64,000 nt of DNA from Paenibacillus uliginis N3/975 (GTDB lineage: Bacteria; Bacillota; Bacilli; Paenibacillales; Paenibacillaceae): assembly GCF_900177425.1 (NCBI RefSeq), contig NZ_LT840184.1, positions 6,011,787 to 6,075,786 of the forward strand, read 5' to 3'. A model generated the notes under the pieces. It was given only the letters and a program-made list of their open reading frames with translations, searched no databases and was not told the DNA's origin. Shown piece by piece: positions 1-8,342 of the stretch; position 1 is the first letter of the stretch; each line of letters opens with the position of its first letter. Position numbers and translations under genes: made by a program.

Positions 1-167
1 TAAATAATGCTACAAAATCTTTGCTAATTAACTCTTTGGTAGAGTCGCCATATAGGATATAAAACTCGCTTTACAACCAATTACACACATGCATTATTTA
101 TCAACAAAATCAGAAATTTCTGCCACTATTGATTTTTATAATACTACCTCACTATTTTAAAAAAAGA

Positions 168-198
168 ACACCCAGACCTCTTTCGGTCTAGGTGTTCA
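168..198 (-). terminator. Rho-independent terminator
   Basis: Long hairpin with arms GAACACCYAGACC and GGTCTAGGTGTTC around a short loop. On the minus strand it is followed by a run of T. It ends minus-strand transcription from the gene relic at 205-303. A closely similar arm and flank recur at 5463-5498. Confidence 0.8.
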
Positions 199-204
199 TG
201 ATTT

Positions 205-303
205 TTAGCTGAAGACGTAAGTTCCAACATGGTGAATGCCATTTTGGGCGTTGCCGAAACCGTAAAGGACAACGTACAAGGCTCCGTCCTCACGATCCAA
301 CAT
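205..303 (-). pseudogene. C-terminal gene relic
   Basis: A 32-codon frame ending VGTYVFS just before the terminator at 168-198. It overlaps the 3' end of the membrane-protein gene at 290-679 in another frame and has no ribosome site of its own. It reads like the last part of a larger protein whose front was lost (residues such as LYVVLYGFGNAQNG look like a folded beta-rich C-terminus). I do not recognise the family. The final codons plus terminator resemble those of a different relic at 5493-5636, so this may be one side of a recombination junction. Confidence 0.35.
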
Positions 304-679
304 GCCCAATCGCCGTCACAAAGAGAAAGAGAAATACAGCCATTGATGTGTTAATTATTTCGAAAAGCGTAAGCGGCTTAGACATTTTAGTCGGTGATTT
401 CGGAAAAATACCAGCTAAGTCGATAATGTACACGATAAAGTATAAAACAGCGATGATTTGCGTGATGAAAATGGCATGAGAATGTGATATCAACAAGAGA
501 TAGCACGCGATGAACGACGTAATTCCAAGTAAGATAAGAAACAGATTAAACCCCCAAAATACAACCCCTTTTAATTTTGAAAAATCTCTATTCTCAATCG
601 GTCCTCCCGGAACCAATATCGCCAACAATGTTACATTTAAAAACACTACTAAACTTGCCATGATCATGATGTTCTGCAT
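290..679 (-). CDS. Small four-helix membrane protein, unknown
   Basis: 129-residue hydrophobic protein with about four predicted membrane segments: residues about 5-25, 40-65, 68-90 and 105-125, with a short charged loop (PKSPTKMSK) between the third and fourth. It starts at an ATG preceded by GAGGAAGAG at good spacing. I do not recognise the family and see no catalytic or binding motif. It sits alone at the left edge of the accessory region, downstream of and on the same strand as the AraC regulator gene. Because the frame runs into a relic (205-303), its last few residues may not be original. Confidence 0.6.
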   Translation of the reverse strand: MQNIMIMASLVVFLNVTLLAILVPGGPIENRDFSKLKGVVFWGFNLFLILLGITSFIACYLLLISHSHAIFITQIIAVLYFIVYIIDLAGIFPKSPTKMSKPLTLFEIINTSMAVFLFLFVTAIGHVGS

Positions 680-773
680 CGTTATCTCTTCCTCTCATCT
701 ATTAGTGTCTCCAGATTAACAGGAAGAAAAGAACGTGTATTGTAAAAAATCAGCATCTATGATCAGGCGTTCA

Positions 774-1568
774 TCACTTCTGACCATGCCATACATAACG
801 AAGGGTTAACTCATGTGGCAGTTTCTCTAACTCTTTGACGGTTTTGCCTGCAAATTTCTTGGATGTTTTGATGAGGTGAGACTGATCATAGTAACGATAC
901 TGCATATCCTTCCTCAATCCTTCATCCTCAACATGTTTTCTGAACTTCACAATATCTCCATAGACCTTTGGGGTCAGTCCGACATGTTTTTTGAAGAAAC
1001 GCTCCAACGTACTTACTGAAATACCAAAAAAATTCGCCATACTCACAATGTTCAAGTTTTCATACTCTCGTTCTACATATGTAAGCATTTTCTCTATGCG
1101 ACCAGTATCCTTTTTATTCAACGCAAATTTTTGTAGCAAATAATGATTGATTGCCGGGATATGTTGCTCCACATCTTTAGATCTCATCATCATTCGGTAC
1201 AGTTCATCTAGATCAGGGTCCACATCGATAGCCTGTACGATTCGCTCTGTCAATTCGAGGCTGGACACATGAAACAATTGTATAAACCCTAACGGAGTTA
1301 ATGAAATCCCGATTTGATACAGCTGTTGTCCATATCGAACATGTTTCGCCCTTTTCATTTGACCAATCACAACCGTATTGGGGATCACCATTTCCTGGTC
1401 TTCTCCCACCAGCCTATAAGCAGACCCATAATTGAAAATGATATTGATATGCCCCAGCGGCATAATAATATCTTCTCTGTTGTCATCAGCGGGAAAGTCG
1501 AAGTCTACGACCCAGATATAGTCCACTATCTTATGCAAGGCATTTATAGGTTCAAAGGTTCGAATCAT
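774..1568 (-). CDS. AraC-family transcriptional regulator
   Basis: Transcription factor. The C-terminal part (roughly the last 110 residues) has the two helix-turn-helix segments of the AraC/XylS family (MANFFGISVSTLERFFKKHV, then a second weaker one around YYDQSHLIKTSKKF). The N-terminal 150 residues look like the sensor domain often found with this class, starting at FEPINALHKIVDYIWVVDF. The frame is open to 1637, but the upstream 23 codons lie over an intercistronic hairpin repeat (1593-1634). The ATG at 1568 has AAGGAG nine bases upstream, so I prefer it. It lies 80 bp after a hydrolase gene on the same strand and may be co-transcribed with it. The effector is unknown. Confidence 0.8.
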   Translation of the reverse strand: MIRTFEPINALHKIVDYIWVVDFDFPADDNREDIIMPLGHINIIFNYGSAYRLVGEDQEMVIPNTVVIGQMKRAKHVRYGQQLYQIGISLTPLGFIQLFHVSSLELTERIVQAIDVDPDLDELYRMMMRSKDVEQHIPAINHYLLQKFALNKKDTGRIEKMLTYVEREYENLNIVSMANFFGISVSTLERFFKKHVGLTPKVYGDIVKFRKHVEDEGLRKDMQYRYYDQSHLIKTSKKFAGKTVKELEKLPHELTLRYVWHGQK

Positions 1569-1592
1569 CGTATGCATCTCCTTACTCACTGG

Positions 1593-1634
1593 TGGAGGCG
1601 AACCGTGGATCAACAAATCCACAATTCGCCGCAG
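1593..1634. repeat. Hairpin repeat ending in the ssrA 3' terminus (copy 1)
   Basis: Perfect two-step hairpin: outer arms GGCGAA/TTCGCC (1597-1602, 1625-1630) and inner arms GTGGAT/ATCCAC (1605-1610, 1617-1622). On the minus strand it ends TTCGCCTCCA, sharing CGCCTCCA with the 3' terminus of ssrA. Related copies are at 4408-4446 and 21649-21688. It sits between the hydrolase stop and the AraC start. Confidence 0.7.
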
Positions 1635-1647
1635 CAAAGTAAGTTGT

Positions 1648-2961
1648 TTACCTTGATCCGTAGGTTCCTTCGGCTGTGAAGCGCCCAGTGCCTTTCAATG
1701 TATAATCAAAGAATTTAAGAATAAGTTCATTCTCCGTTTCTATACAGTAATATGAGTCAATAGCTGCTTTTCCACCCTGCAGCATATTTGCGAGCAGAGG
1801 AGAGAAAAGCGGTAAATCGGTGAGGCTTAAATGCTTTGCACCTTGAAAATGAACGGTATATGCTTCCATGAAGTTTTTGTCTGCGGTGTAGTTTGCCGCA
1901 TAAGTAGAGTTACTTCCAAGCTGTTTCCAAACATCGTCAGAATAAATGTTAAGGATTGGGGTCATGTAAGCTTTGCCACTTGCCGCTAAATTACCAGTCT
2001 CATTGTTATAAGCAAGCTCGCTAAAAAACGGGGCATCAATATTGACAACCGCACTTACATCTTTACGATCTCGGCCGATCCAAACGCTTGCCGCGCCGCC
2101 CATGGAGTGCCCGAAAACACCTATTTTATCTTTACTGATATGTTGATAAACAGGGGCCGTATCGTTTCGGGATTTTTCAATGATTGTATCAATGACAAAA
2201 TTCATGTCGTCCGTTCGCAGTTTCATCCATTTTTGAATGAGCCCATAAAACTGCTCCCTTGTGTAAATGCCCTCTTTGTTGGCATTATCGACTTCCATCT
2301 TATAATCCGAATTGATTAAGGTAAACGACCCATCGTCTGAAACTGTATAAAAAGAATGATAAGGATGATCAATGGAACATACGACATACCCGTGACTTGC
2401 AAGCTCCCTAAAAGTAGAGTCATTGCTTGTCTTAATACCAGAAGCTCCATGTGAGAATACCAAGAGCGGATGTGTTCCATCGGCATTTTCGGGATACCAA
2501 TATTGTACATTAACAAACCTATTCTTACCGGTATCGGCAAATTCCTCGATGCGGTTTTTGTCTATGTAAGTGTATGTTGCAGTTGCGACTTCATATTGGC
2601 CCGTAACTTTTGGCAGTTTATGCTGCGGAAAAACAAGTGCAGGTACAAATACAAGTATCAACAATAATGTCATCATGACTGCTTTTACGACAATACGGGA
2701 GGTTTTGTAATCACGGTTACTCGCTTTATTGCGAATAAGGGAAGCCGTTCCGATTACCGCTAGTATGACAAGCAGTGCTGCAAGCAATACCCAGCGGAAA
2801 CTCCAGACGATTACCGATGAAAATACGAGAATTACAAATGCTGCGAAAGCAACAATTCTCACCCAATTCCTAAACTTTAGATGGTTCTGCTTCGTTACAA
2901 TACAGTACACGGTGAAAGCAATTTCGAAAATCAATGCGATAAAAAATAATATTGTTCCCAC
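1648..2961 (-). CDS. Membrane-anchored alpha/beta hydrolase
   Basis: 437-residue serine hydrolase with three to four N-terminal membrane helices (residues about 3-20, 32-75 and 92-112), followed by an alpha/beta-hydrolase domain. Visible signatures are the oxyanion strand LLVFSHGASG, the nucleophile elbow GHSMGG (Ser nucleophile), and a likely catalytic His in QGAKHLSL. The layout resembles the platelet-activating-factor acetylhydrolase/chlorophyllase-like group, so an esterase or lipase role outside the membrane is likely; the substrate is unknown. It starts at GTG with AAGGAG eight bases upstream. The AraC gene follows after the hairpin repeat, suggesting regulator and enzyme form one unit. 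Confidence 0.8.
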   Translation of the reverse strand: MGTILFFIALIFEIAFTVYCIVTKQNHLKFRNWVRIVAFAAFVILVFSSVIVWSFRWVLLAALLVILAVIGTASLIRNKASNRDYKTSRIVVKAVMMTLLLILVFVPALVFPQHKLPKVTGQYEVATATYTYIDKNRIEEFADTGKNRFVNVQYWYPENADGTHPLLVFSHGASGIKTSNDSTFRELASHGYVVCSIDHPYHSFYTVSDDGSFTLINSDYKMEVDNANKEGIYTREQFYGLIQKWMKLRTDDMNFVIDTIIEKSRNDTAPVYQHISKDKIGVFGHSMGGAASVWIGRDRKDVSAVVNIDAPFFSELAYNNETGNLAASGKAYMTPILNIYSDDVWKQLGSNSTYAANYTADKNFMEAYTVHFQGAKHLSLTDLPLFSPLLANMLQGGKAAIDSYYCIETENELILKFFDYTLKGTGRFTAEGTYGSR

Positions 2962-3076
2962 GGCAGTTTCTCCTTTTTGTTTCTTACTAGTTATTTTGTG
3001 AATTCAGCATACAAAACCGCGGAAATGATGTATATAGAAAATCAATAAGCTGTATCTACAGCCCGTTAAGTTGCAC

Positions 3077-3113
3077 AAAAAAGGGCGGTAAGCTCTAAAG
3101 CTCACCACCCTTT
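3077..3113 (-). terminator. Rho-independent terminator
   Basis: Arms AAAGGGCGGTAAGC and GCTCACCACCCTTTT around TCTAAA. On the minus strand a T run follows. The stop codon of the DUF3021 gene lies within the stem. Confidence 0.8.
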
Positions 3114-3532
3114 TCTTTCAATGATTTTAGTCCCTCGTTAATTTGATCAGCCACTTTTTTATCGTTGTTCCATGAGAGCAGACGAACGACAGCATAGATC
3201 ACCGCTATTTGCAATGCTAAAATGAGTATGCTTGATGTGCTATTGGCAATACCAAGAATAGCTCCAAGGGAGATCAATATCGTTTCTAAAGCAATAAAGT
3301 GAATTGCCATTCTGATACGCATATTCTTCTCGCTTATGTTGATAGAAGAATTCAAAATAAATCCCGCCAGCGCACCTATAAATGAAAAGGCCATGATTAT
3401 ATAAATCGACTTCAAATCGAAAGCCATATCGGGATATAAAAATTGTCGCAATATCGTTATAACAATGATGATGGATGCGAAGATGACTAAGAAATTTTGA
3501 CTCACCTTTTTAACCGGTTCATTCAGCCTCAT
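3095..3532 (-). CDS. DUF3021 membrane protein
   Basis: About 145 residues with four hydrophobic segments (residues about 12-32, 42-62, 74-95 and 100-122 after the chosen start) and a basic tail. Length, topology and its position directly after a LytTR-domain gene fit the DUF3021 family, which typically partners LytTR regulators and is thought to modulate them at the membrane. The frame is open 18 bases further upstream, but ATG 3532 has a strong GGAGGGG site, so I take it. The stop codon falls in the terminator stem. The role of this pair here is unknown. Confidence 0.75.
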   Translation of the reverse strand: MRLNEPVKKVSQNFLVIFASIIIVITILRQFLYPDMAFDLKSIYIIMAFSFIGALAGFILNSSINISEKNMRIRMAIHFIALETILISLGAILGIANSTSSILILALQIAVIYAVVRLLSWNNDKKVADQINEGLKSLKEKGGEL

Positions 3533-3546
3533 TGTCGCCCCTCCTC

Positions 3547-3996
3547 TCACAATCCAAGCATATTTTTAAGTACCGGCACATACTGCCTCGATATGACAAC
3601 ACGTTCCCCATTATCAAGCACTGCTTCAAATCTGCCGCTTAACGATGGACGAACGAATGAAATTTTGGCCATGTTCAAAATCGTTGATTTGGATGTGCGA
3701 AAACATTTCCTTCCTTTGCATAACTCCTCCAACTCATAGAGCTTGTGCTTCACCTCATAAATCTCATCCTTGCAATAAATAAAAACTTTCCCGTCAACGG
3801 CCTCGAAATAATAAATATCGCTAATTTTTAGACGGTGAATCCTATCATTGTGATATCCTAGAAAAATGAGGTCTTCCAACTTTAGCTTGTTTACGATTTC
3901 GTATATTTTGTTATTTACCTCATGGCACCTGATAAGAATTTCCTCTTCCTGCTCTTTACTGATCTCTTCTATTGAAACTTTCATAAACTCACTCAC
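3547..3996 (-). CDS. LytTR-family DNA-binding regulator
   Basis: 149 residues. The C-terminal 100 residues form a LytTR DNA-binding domain: HRLKISDIYYFEAVDGKVFI, the segment FRTSKSTILNMAKI, and the conserved ending LDNGERVVISRQYVPVLKNM. No receiver domain is present; the N-terminus is only about 45 residues and rich in Glu. It is therefore a stand-alone LytTR regulator, expected to bind direct-repeat sites in the promoter of its own operon and to be controlled by the DUF3021 partner encoded 15 bp downstream. Confidence in the family is high; its targets are unknown. Confidence 0.85.
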   Translation of the reverse strand: MSEFMKVSIEEISKEQEEEILIRCHEVNNKIYEIVNKLKLEDLIFLGYHNDRIHRLKISDIYYFEAVDGKVFIYCKDEIYEVKHKLYELEELCKGRKCFRTSKSTILNMAKISFVRPSLSGRFEAVLDNGERVVISRQYVPVLKNMLGL

Positions 3997-4123
3997 TCGC
4001 TCGCATCGTCGTATATGATTTTTGCCGCGGGCTTATACACCGCAAAGAAAGCATCTAAAACTTCGGGACGGAGATTCTCTATAGCATACGTACATTCTAA
4101 CAAATCTTTCTATAGACATACAG

Positions 4124-4155
4124 CAAAAATCCACAACCTCATGCGGTTGTGGATT
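4124..4155 (-). terminator. ssrA-type terminator hairpin (relic)
   Basis: Arms AAATCCACAACC and GGTTGTGGATTT. It stands directly left of an ssrA 3'-end copy, as the resident ssrA terminator does. Very similar hairpins occur at 21609 and 24562. Confidence 0.7.
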
Positions 4156-4162
4156 TACATGG

Positions 4163-4194
4163 TGGAGGCGAGAGGAGTCGTACCCCTGTCCGAA
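4163..4194 (-). repeat. ssrA 3'-end fragment
   Basis: 32 nt nearly identical to the 3' end of resident ssrA (34121 onward): TGGAGGCGAG, then AGGAGTCGTACCCCTGTCCG. Two or three mismatches fall in the T-arm. It reads as an attachment-site scar of an element once integrated at ssrA. Confidence 0.75.
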
Positions 4195-4199
4195 CCTTA

Positions 4200-4407
4200 G
4201 TGCTTTTTTCACTCAAACGTTTAATTAAACACCTTATGTGAGAAAACTCAAAAAAAAGAGACTATAATTCGACAAAATACAGGAAGATCCCTCCTATTAT
4301 TTCAATATATTAGTTTATCCTTTAGGAGTAGTAATTCTACAAGATAGCAAAGGCGTCCCTTAAACGACAAAAACCCGCTTACTGAGTAGGTTTTATTTTA
4401 ATATGTA
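4200..4407. other. Intergenic, no gene seen
   Basis: AT-rich stretch between an ssrA scar and the next hairpin repeat. I see no open frame with a ribosome site. A weak hairpin (AAAACCCGC..., about 4368-4394) precedes the repeat at 4408 in the position a terminator occupies next to the other scars. Confidence 0.4.
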
Positions 4408-4446
4408 TGGAGGCGAACCGTGACTATGCAAACCCACAATCCGCCG
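4408..4446. repeat. Hairpin repeat ending in the ssrA 3' terminus (copy 2)
   Basis: Same family as 1593-1634: TGGAGGCGAACCGTGACTAT, then CCCACAATCCGCC. The arms are degraded compared with copy 1, but the outer GGCG/CGCC pairing is kept. Confidence 0.6.
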
Positions 4447-4466
4447 GAGTGTGATGCTACGATTAT

Positions 4467-4613
4467 TTAGTGATGTAGCATCCGTCTTTCACGTCGTATT
4501 TTCTGCTCAAATTCTATCTGTGATGTATCCTTAGGTTTTCTGTAGAAATACAGCACGAATAGCCACACTGCAGCCAGCACATAATAGACTGCACAACCTA
4601 TTCCAGTAAACAA
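4467..4613 (-). CDS. Possible small membrane protein
   Basis: A 48-codon frame with one strong membrane helix (YYVLAAVWLFVLYFYRK) and a charged C-terminal tail ending RRERRMLHH. The composition is protein-like, but no clear ribosome site supports the TTG at 4613, and the start overlaps the ribosome site of the divergent gene at 4628. It may be the end of a truncated gene. The stop lies inside an inverted repeat (GATGCTAC/GTAGCATC, 4453-4480). Function unknown. Confidence 0.4.
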   Translation of the reverse strand: MFTGIGCAVYYVLAAVWLFVLYFYRKPKDTSQIEFEQKIRRERRMLHH

Positions 4614-4627
4614 GGAGGACCTTTCAA

Positions 4628-4804
4628 TTGAGCACAAACCAACCGGACAAGAACCTAATCAACACGGTGAAAGATCTGGATGCGGCACCCGTGAACAGCC
4701 AGGAGGCCCAACAGCAGCAACAGGCCCGCAATGATCGCCGGAAACAAGCGCTGCATGACAGCAATGGCAAATACACGGAAAATGAATCTGACAACTATCA
4801 TTAG
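4628..4804 (+). CDS. Small hydrophilic protein, unknown
   Basis: 58-residue protein starting at TTG with a strong AAGGAGGACC site six to eight bases upstream. It is very hydrophilic, with a Gln-rich middle (EAQQQQQARNDRRKQ) and a tail ending GKYTENESDNYH. It is followed by a convincing terminator at 4856-4888. Ribosome site, length and terminator together suggest a real gene. I do not recognise the family; the composition resembles small acid-soluble or stress-type proteins of spore formers, but that is a guess. Confidence 0.55.
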   Translation: MSTNQPDKNLINTVKDLDAAPVNSQEAQQQQQARNDRRKQALHDSNGKYTENESDNYH

Positions 4805-4855
4805 AAGTCCACGTCATTCACAATCTGCTGCCCTTAGCTATTCATCGAACAAAAC

Positions 4856-4888
4856 ACTCCGGAGACCGTGTAGCTCCGGGGTATTTTT
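4856..4888 (+). terminator. Rho-independent terminator
   Basis: Stem ACTCCGGA/TCCGGGGT (4856-4863 with 4875-4882) followed by ATTTTT. It ends the small gene at 4628-4804. Confidence 0.75.
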
Positions 4889-4985
4889 CGGAGCAAATAT
4901 AAAAGCTAACGACATTTCAGACGCGATGATAGATAACCTGAGTGTAAATGTGAAGATAAATTTCAAAAAAGCCGAAAAACGCAAG

Positions 4986-5009
4986 AAAGCGACCTATCAT
5001 AGTCGCTTT
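4986..5009 (-). terminator. ssrA-type terminator hairpin (relic)
   Basis: AAAGCGAC/GTCGCTTT stem immediately left of the ssrA fragment at 5024, in the same arrangement as at the functional gene. Confidence 0.6.
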
Positions 5010-5023
5010 TCTAATGGTATAAA

Positions 5024-5047
5024 TGAATGCGAGGGGAGTCGAACCCC
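5024..5047 (-). repeat. ssrA 3'-end fragment
   Basis: 24-nt copy of the ssrA terminus; 19 nt (GCGAGGGGAGTCGAACCCC) are identical to 34127-34145. The outer acceptor bases differ (GAAT in place of GGAG). Confidence 0.7.
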
Positions 5048-5139
5048 AATAGCATTTTCCTAATCATCCTGCAGTCCGTTACTTCTCTACTCCATTTGAA
5101 TTTTTCTATCTCTCATATGGGCGTTAATGGTATTAACTT

Positions 5140-5367
5140 CTAAGCATCCTGCGAAAGGCTTTCAACTGCCGTAAAAAACACATCCAGCAGGTCTTTATCA
5201 AAATTGGCTTTTACGTAGTCGGATATTTTGTCTAATTCTTCCTTGCTTTCATACTCTAAGCATGCACGCCCTTCACACCATAACACCGTGCATTGAAATA
5301 ACTGCCTCACTTGCTCAATAACATAATCTTGCTCCACGACCTCACGGCTAACTGCCAACGTTCTCAT
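5140..5367 (-). CDS. Small acidic protein, unknown
   Basis: 75 residues, no membrane segment, acidic, with two Cys in CTVLWCEGRACLEY counted with a third nearby. ATG is preceded by AAAGGGGG, so translation is plausible. It stands alone between an ssrA scar and a decayed gene. Size and context are similar to other lone minus-strand orphans in this region (7325, 21208, 33471), which could be immunity or antitoxin-like genes, but nothing in the sequence proves it. Confidence 0.5.
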   Translation of the reverse strand: MRTLAVSREVVEQDYVIEQVRQLFQCTVLWCEGRACLEYESKEELDKISDYVKANFDKDLLDVFFTAVESLSQDA

Positions 5368-5462
5368 GCCCCCTTTGTAAATGATTCCCTCTATAATCGT
5401 TCCTATCCATATTATTCAAAATTTAAATTTATGTTTTCGATGACATATGTCACAAATGTAAA

Positions 5463-5498
5463 ACCTCTTTCAGGTCTAGATGTTCACGATTTTTAACT
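5463..5498 (-). repeat. Copy of the 176-212 gene-end/terminator segment
   Basis: ACCTCTTTCAGGTCTAGATG, then TTCACGATTTTTAACTGA, matches 176-212 at most positions. In both places the segment contains the last codons (…FS, stop) of a different reading frame. Confidence 0.6.
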
Positions 5499-5636
5499 GA
5501 ACATTTTTAAAAACTCATCAATTGAATCTGCGAAAACTCCGTTAGGATTCTCATCAAACACCTCAAATAAAATTTTAAGCGAATAGATGAGCGTTTTTTT
5601 ATTTAAATCGAGTATATTCTCATTCCACTTCGCATC
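5493..5636 (-). pseudogene. C-terminal gene relic
   Basis: 47 open codons on the minus strand ending EFLKMFS, with protein-like composition (TLIYSLKILFEVFDENPNG). An in-frame stop lies directly upstream and there is no start, so only the C-terminal end survives. Acidic, helical, immunity-protein-like in look; family not recognised. Confidence 0.4.
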
Positions 5637-5881
5637 TTAGTGTAGATCAATTCAAAAAAACACATTATCCAACATCAACATTTATTTTACTACCTACGTC
5701 AGCAATAACCTCTTATTCACCAACACAATCATTTATTACCCAAAAAATTAGTTATTTATGTTCACTTATTGAGCATACATATTGACCTGGAAGGAGGTAA
5801 GGAAGTACGTCGTTATGCAATCAAGGTACGAATGATCGTTTGGTTCTTCGTGCATAGTTTATCGAAAAGAGGAGGAGTTTT
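5637..5881. other. Intergenic region upstream of the LPMO gene
   Basis: AT-rich leader of the LPMO gene. A GGAAGGAGGTAAGG motif at about 5789-5803 is followed after 14 bases by a six-codon mini-frame (ATG at about 5815), which might be a leader peptide. No convincing promoter boxes could be assigned. Confidence 0.35.
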
Positions 5882-7225
5882 TTGATGTCAACCCTAAGTT
5901 TTCCTAATTCTGGGCTAATTAAGAAGGTTTTCGCCGGCGGTCTATTGATGACGCTCGCTTTTATGGCTCTATTCTTATTCGAGTCCAAAGCATCCGCTCA
6001 CGGATATGTAAGTAATCCTTCCAGCCGTGCGGATTTATGTGCAAGAGGAATCAATACGAATTGTGGACTTATTATTTATGAACCGTATAGCTTAGAAGCA
6101 GCCAAAGGATTCCCGGCAGCAGGTCCAGCCGATGGTAAAATTGCAAGTGCTAACGGCTTGTTCGCTCCACTTGATCAGCAATCCGAAACTCGTTGGACAA
6201 AAGTAAACATTTCACCTGGACAAACGACTTTTGACTGGAAGTTAAAAGTACCTCATGCAACAGCTAGCTGGAAATACTACATTACCAAGCAGGATTGGGA
6301 CCCGAATGCACCATTAACTCGTGCATCCTTCGACTTAACTCCTTTCTGTAATGTACCGTATAAAGGTACGCCGTCAAATACCTATTCCGACACTTGTAAC
6401 GTACCGAACAGAACGGGATATCAAGTCATTCTCGCTGTTTGGGAAATTGCGGACACAGGAAATGCATTCTATAACGTTATCGATGTTAACTTCTCCGGTG
6501 ATGGAAATCCAGATACCACAGCGCCAACTGCTCCTACAGGAGTAACAGCTTCCAATGTTGCAACCACTAGTGCAACAATTTCTTGGAATGCTGCCACAGA
6601 TAATGTAGGCGTTACGAATTATCGTATTTTTAACGGTTCAACCCAAATCGCTTCCACAAGTGCACTGAATTACAATCTAACAGGCTTAACACCTAATACA
6701 ACCTATAACATTACTGTTAAAGCAGTAGATGCTGCCGGGAACGTATCACCGGCTAGCAATTCTGTATCCTTCACCACACAAGCCGTAGAAGGTCCTGATA
6801 CTCAGGCTCCTTCAGCTCCTACAAGCTTACATGTGATGGGTACAATTACATCTACTACAGTTCCTTTAATGTGGAATGCTTCAACGGACAATGTGGGTGT
6901 AACAGGCTATCAAGTGTTCCAAGGCTCGACATTAGTCGCTACGGTTTCTGGTTCAACGCTTGAATACACTGTTATTGGTCTGTCACCAAATACGCCTTAC
7001 TCCTTTACTGTAAAGGCTGTTGATGCTGCTGGTAATGTATCCGTTGCTAGCAATATTGTCAATGTAACTACACCTAGCGCACCTGTCACCTACCCAGCCT
7101 GGGATGCATCCACTGTTTATGTTGGTGGCAGCAAAGTAACCTATAACGGTGTAAACTATGAAGCTAAATGGTGGACTCTAGGTGAAACTCCGGGTGGAGC
7201 CGACGTATGGAAAGTCATTCCTTAG
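5882..7225 (+). CDS. Secreted AA10 lytic polysaccharide monooxygenase
   Basis: Copper enzyme that oxidatively cleaves crystalline chitin (or cellulose) outside the cell. The signal peptide runs to KASA, leaving His40 as the mature N-terminus, the first ligand of the copper histidine brace; the second His is in KVPHATASWKYY. Domain order: AA10 catalytic domain about 40-205, FN3 about 212-298, FN3 about 308-397 (both carry TDNVGVT and GLTPNT/GLSPNT type motifs), and a C-terminal CBM5/12-like chitin-binding module about 402-447 (YPAWDASTVYVGGSKVTYNG). ATG has AGAGGAGGAG upstream. Monocistronic, with a terminator at 7240. The specificity between chitin and cellulose is inferred from the modules. 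Confidence 0.92.
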   Translation: MMSTLSFPNSGLIKKVFAGGLLMTLAFMALFLFESKASAHGYVSNPSSRADLCARGINTNCGLIIYEPYSLEAAKGFPAAGPADGKIASANGLFAPLDQQSETRWTKVNISPGQTTFDWKLKVPHATASWKYYITKQDWDPNAPLTRASFDLTPFCNVPYKGTPSNTYSDTCNVPNRTGYQVILAVWEIADTGNAFYNVIDVNFSGDGNPDTTAPTAPTGVTASNVATTSATISWNAATDNVGVTNYRIFNGSTQIASTSALNYNLTGLTPNTTYNITVKAVDAAGNVSPASNSVSFTTQAVEGPDTQAPSAPTSLHVMGTITSTTVPLMWNASTDNVGVTGYQVFQGSTLVATVSGSTLEYTVIGLSPNTPYSFTVKAVDAAGNVSVASNIVNVTTPSAPVTYPAWDASTVYVGGSKVTYNGVNYEAKWWTLGETPGGADVWKVIP

Positions 7226-7239
7226 TATTCAGATTTTCA

Positions 7240-7269
7240 TGACTACAGAATTTTTCTGTAGTCATTTTT
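7240..7269 (+). terminator. Rho-independent terminator
   Basis: TGACTACAG/CTGTAGTCA stem followed by TTTTTC, just after the LPMO stop codon. Confidence 0.85.
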
Positions 7270-7324
7270 CTTATCTTTTATTTATGAAACATATGATTCT
7301 CATGCTCACAGACACAATGCCACA

Positions 7325-7687
7325 CTATAGTGAAAAATCGGTAACGCCCTTCTTATATGCATATTTCAGAGTATATGTTTCTTCTTTTCCATAGGGCATT
7401 GTAGCGATTTTTATACGAGTATAATCAAGCCTGCTATCTCTTAAAACTCTTTTCACCAAGGTAATACTCCGTTCTTCTTCCGTAACAACACAAAATATAT
7501 TAAGAGCATACTTTTTTGGGTCGGAAATGCATTTCCCCATATCTGATCCATCGACATAGCCTAAGTTAGCATCTGCTAGAGAGATCTCCAAGTATTCCAT
7601 TACTTTATCTCTTAACCAGTGGTCACGTTGACTGCCTTTGGCACTTTTCATTGGAAATTGTACCACTAACCAGAATTTTTCACTCAT
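7325..7687 (-). CDS. Hypothetical protein, 120 residues
   Basis: Soluble protein with alternating strand/helix pattern (FWLVVQFPM..., LNIFCVVTEEERSITLVKRVL, YTRIKIATMPYG). I do not recognise the family. It converges on the LPMO gene, with about 100 bp between the two stops. Single gene flanked on its 5' side by an ssrA scar at 7841. The small soluble form and solitary position would suit an immunity-type protein; this is inference only. Confidence 0.6.
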   Translation of the reverse strand: MSEKFWLVVQFPMKSAKGSQRDHWLRDKVMEYLEISLADANLGYVDGSDMGKCISDPKKYALNIFCVVTEEERSITLVKRVLRDSRLDYTRIKIATMPYGKEETYTLKYAYKKGVTDFSL

Positions 7688-7805
7688 TCAGATTCACCAG
7701 CCAATCTACAGTTAATATATTTAATCCGATCGCATGAGCGAAGATCCTGCATTACCAAATTATCTCATATATAATTATAACAAAGAAAATTTGTAACAAC
7801 AGCAA

Positions 7806-7833
7806 AAACACCATCCTCATGCGGATGGTGTTC
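7806..7833 (-). terminator. ssrA-type terminator hairpin (relic)
   Basis: AACACCATCC/GGATGGTGTT stem with loop TCATGC next to the ssrA scar at 7841. Confidence 0.65.
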
Positions 7834-7840
7834 ATGATGG

Positions 7841-7857
7841 TGGAGGCGAGGGGAGTC
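7841..7857 (-). repeat. ssrA 3'-end fragment (short)
   Basis: 17 nt TGGAGGCGAGGGGAGTC identical to the resident ssrA terminus, next to a hairpin. Shortest scar of the set. Confidence 0.65.
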
Positions 7858-8067
7858 TGGGGTAAAGTACGCAAAAAAAATATGATAATATAATCTCGCC
7901 ATCTAGCACTATCACTTTTTCAATTGCACTAGCACTGCTTGAGTAATCTCTTGGTGGTCATTGACATTTTTCCAGATCGCTACGAAAAAGAAAAACCACT
8001 TGGAGTTGTTATACTCGTATGTGGCTTGGCTTACAATACATAAGTATTAGCCTATCTTTTCAACCTC
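7858..8067. other. Intergenic, no gene seen
   Basis: AT-rich segment without an open frame of note between the ssrA scar and a frameshifted gene. Confidence 0.35.
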
Positions 8068-8342
8068 TCAAGAGGTTATCCAATTATCTTCCATTTCCAA
8101 AACGTCCGCGATATCCTGACACAACTGTCTGAACTGATCAACATCTTTCAACTTTTTGATTACTTTTAATCTTGCAAAAATGAATTGCCATCTCTACTGT
8201 ACTCCAATAATTGAAATGGTTTAATATCCTTTCCCGGTATTTGATAAATCCAATGCGTTAAAATTGCTTTCATCCCCAAAAGATTGGATTCAAAATCTTC
8301 AAAACCCCCAGTGACACTTACAGTTAGTTTGATTGACAGCAT
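8068..8342 (-). pseudogene. Frameshifted small gene, immunity-like
   Basis: Starts at ATG 8342 and reads well (TVSVTGGFEDFESNL, then AILTHWIYQIPGKDIKPF) to a run of five T at 8176-8180 (read on the minus strand), where the frame stops two codons later. Adding one T restores a second open part (RLKVIKKLKDVDQFRQL … LEMEDNWITS) to a stop at 8068. The intact product would be about 91 residues. One lost base in a homopolymer explains the break. Small, acidic and next to another decayed frame, like an immunity gene beside its toxin; family unknown. Confidence 0.5.
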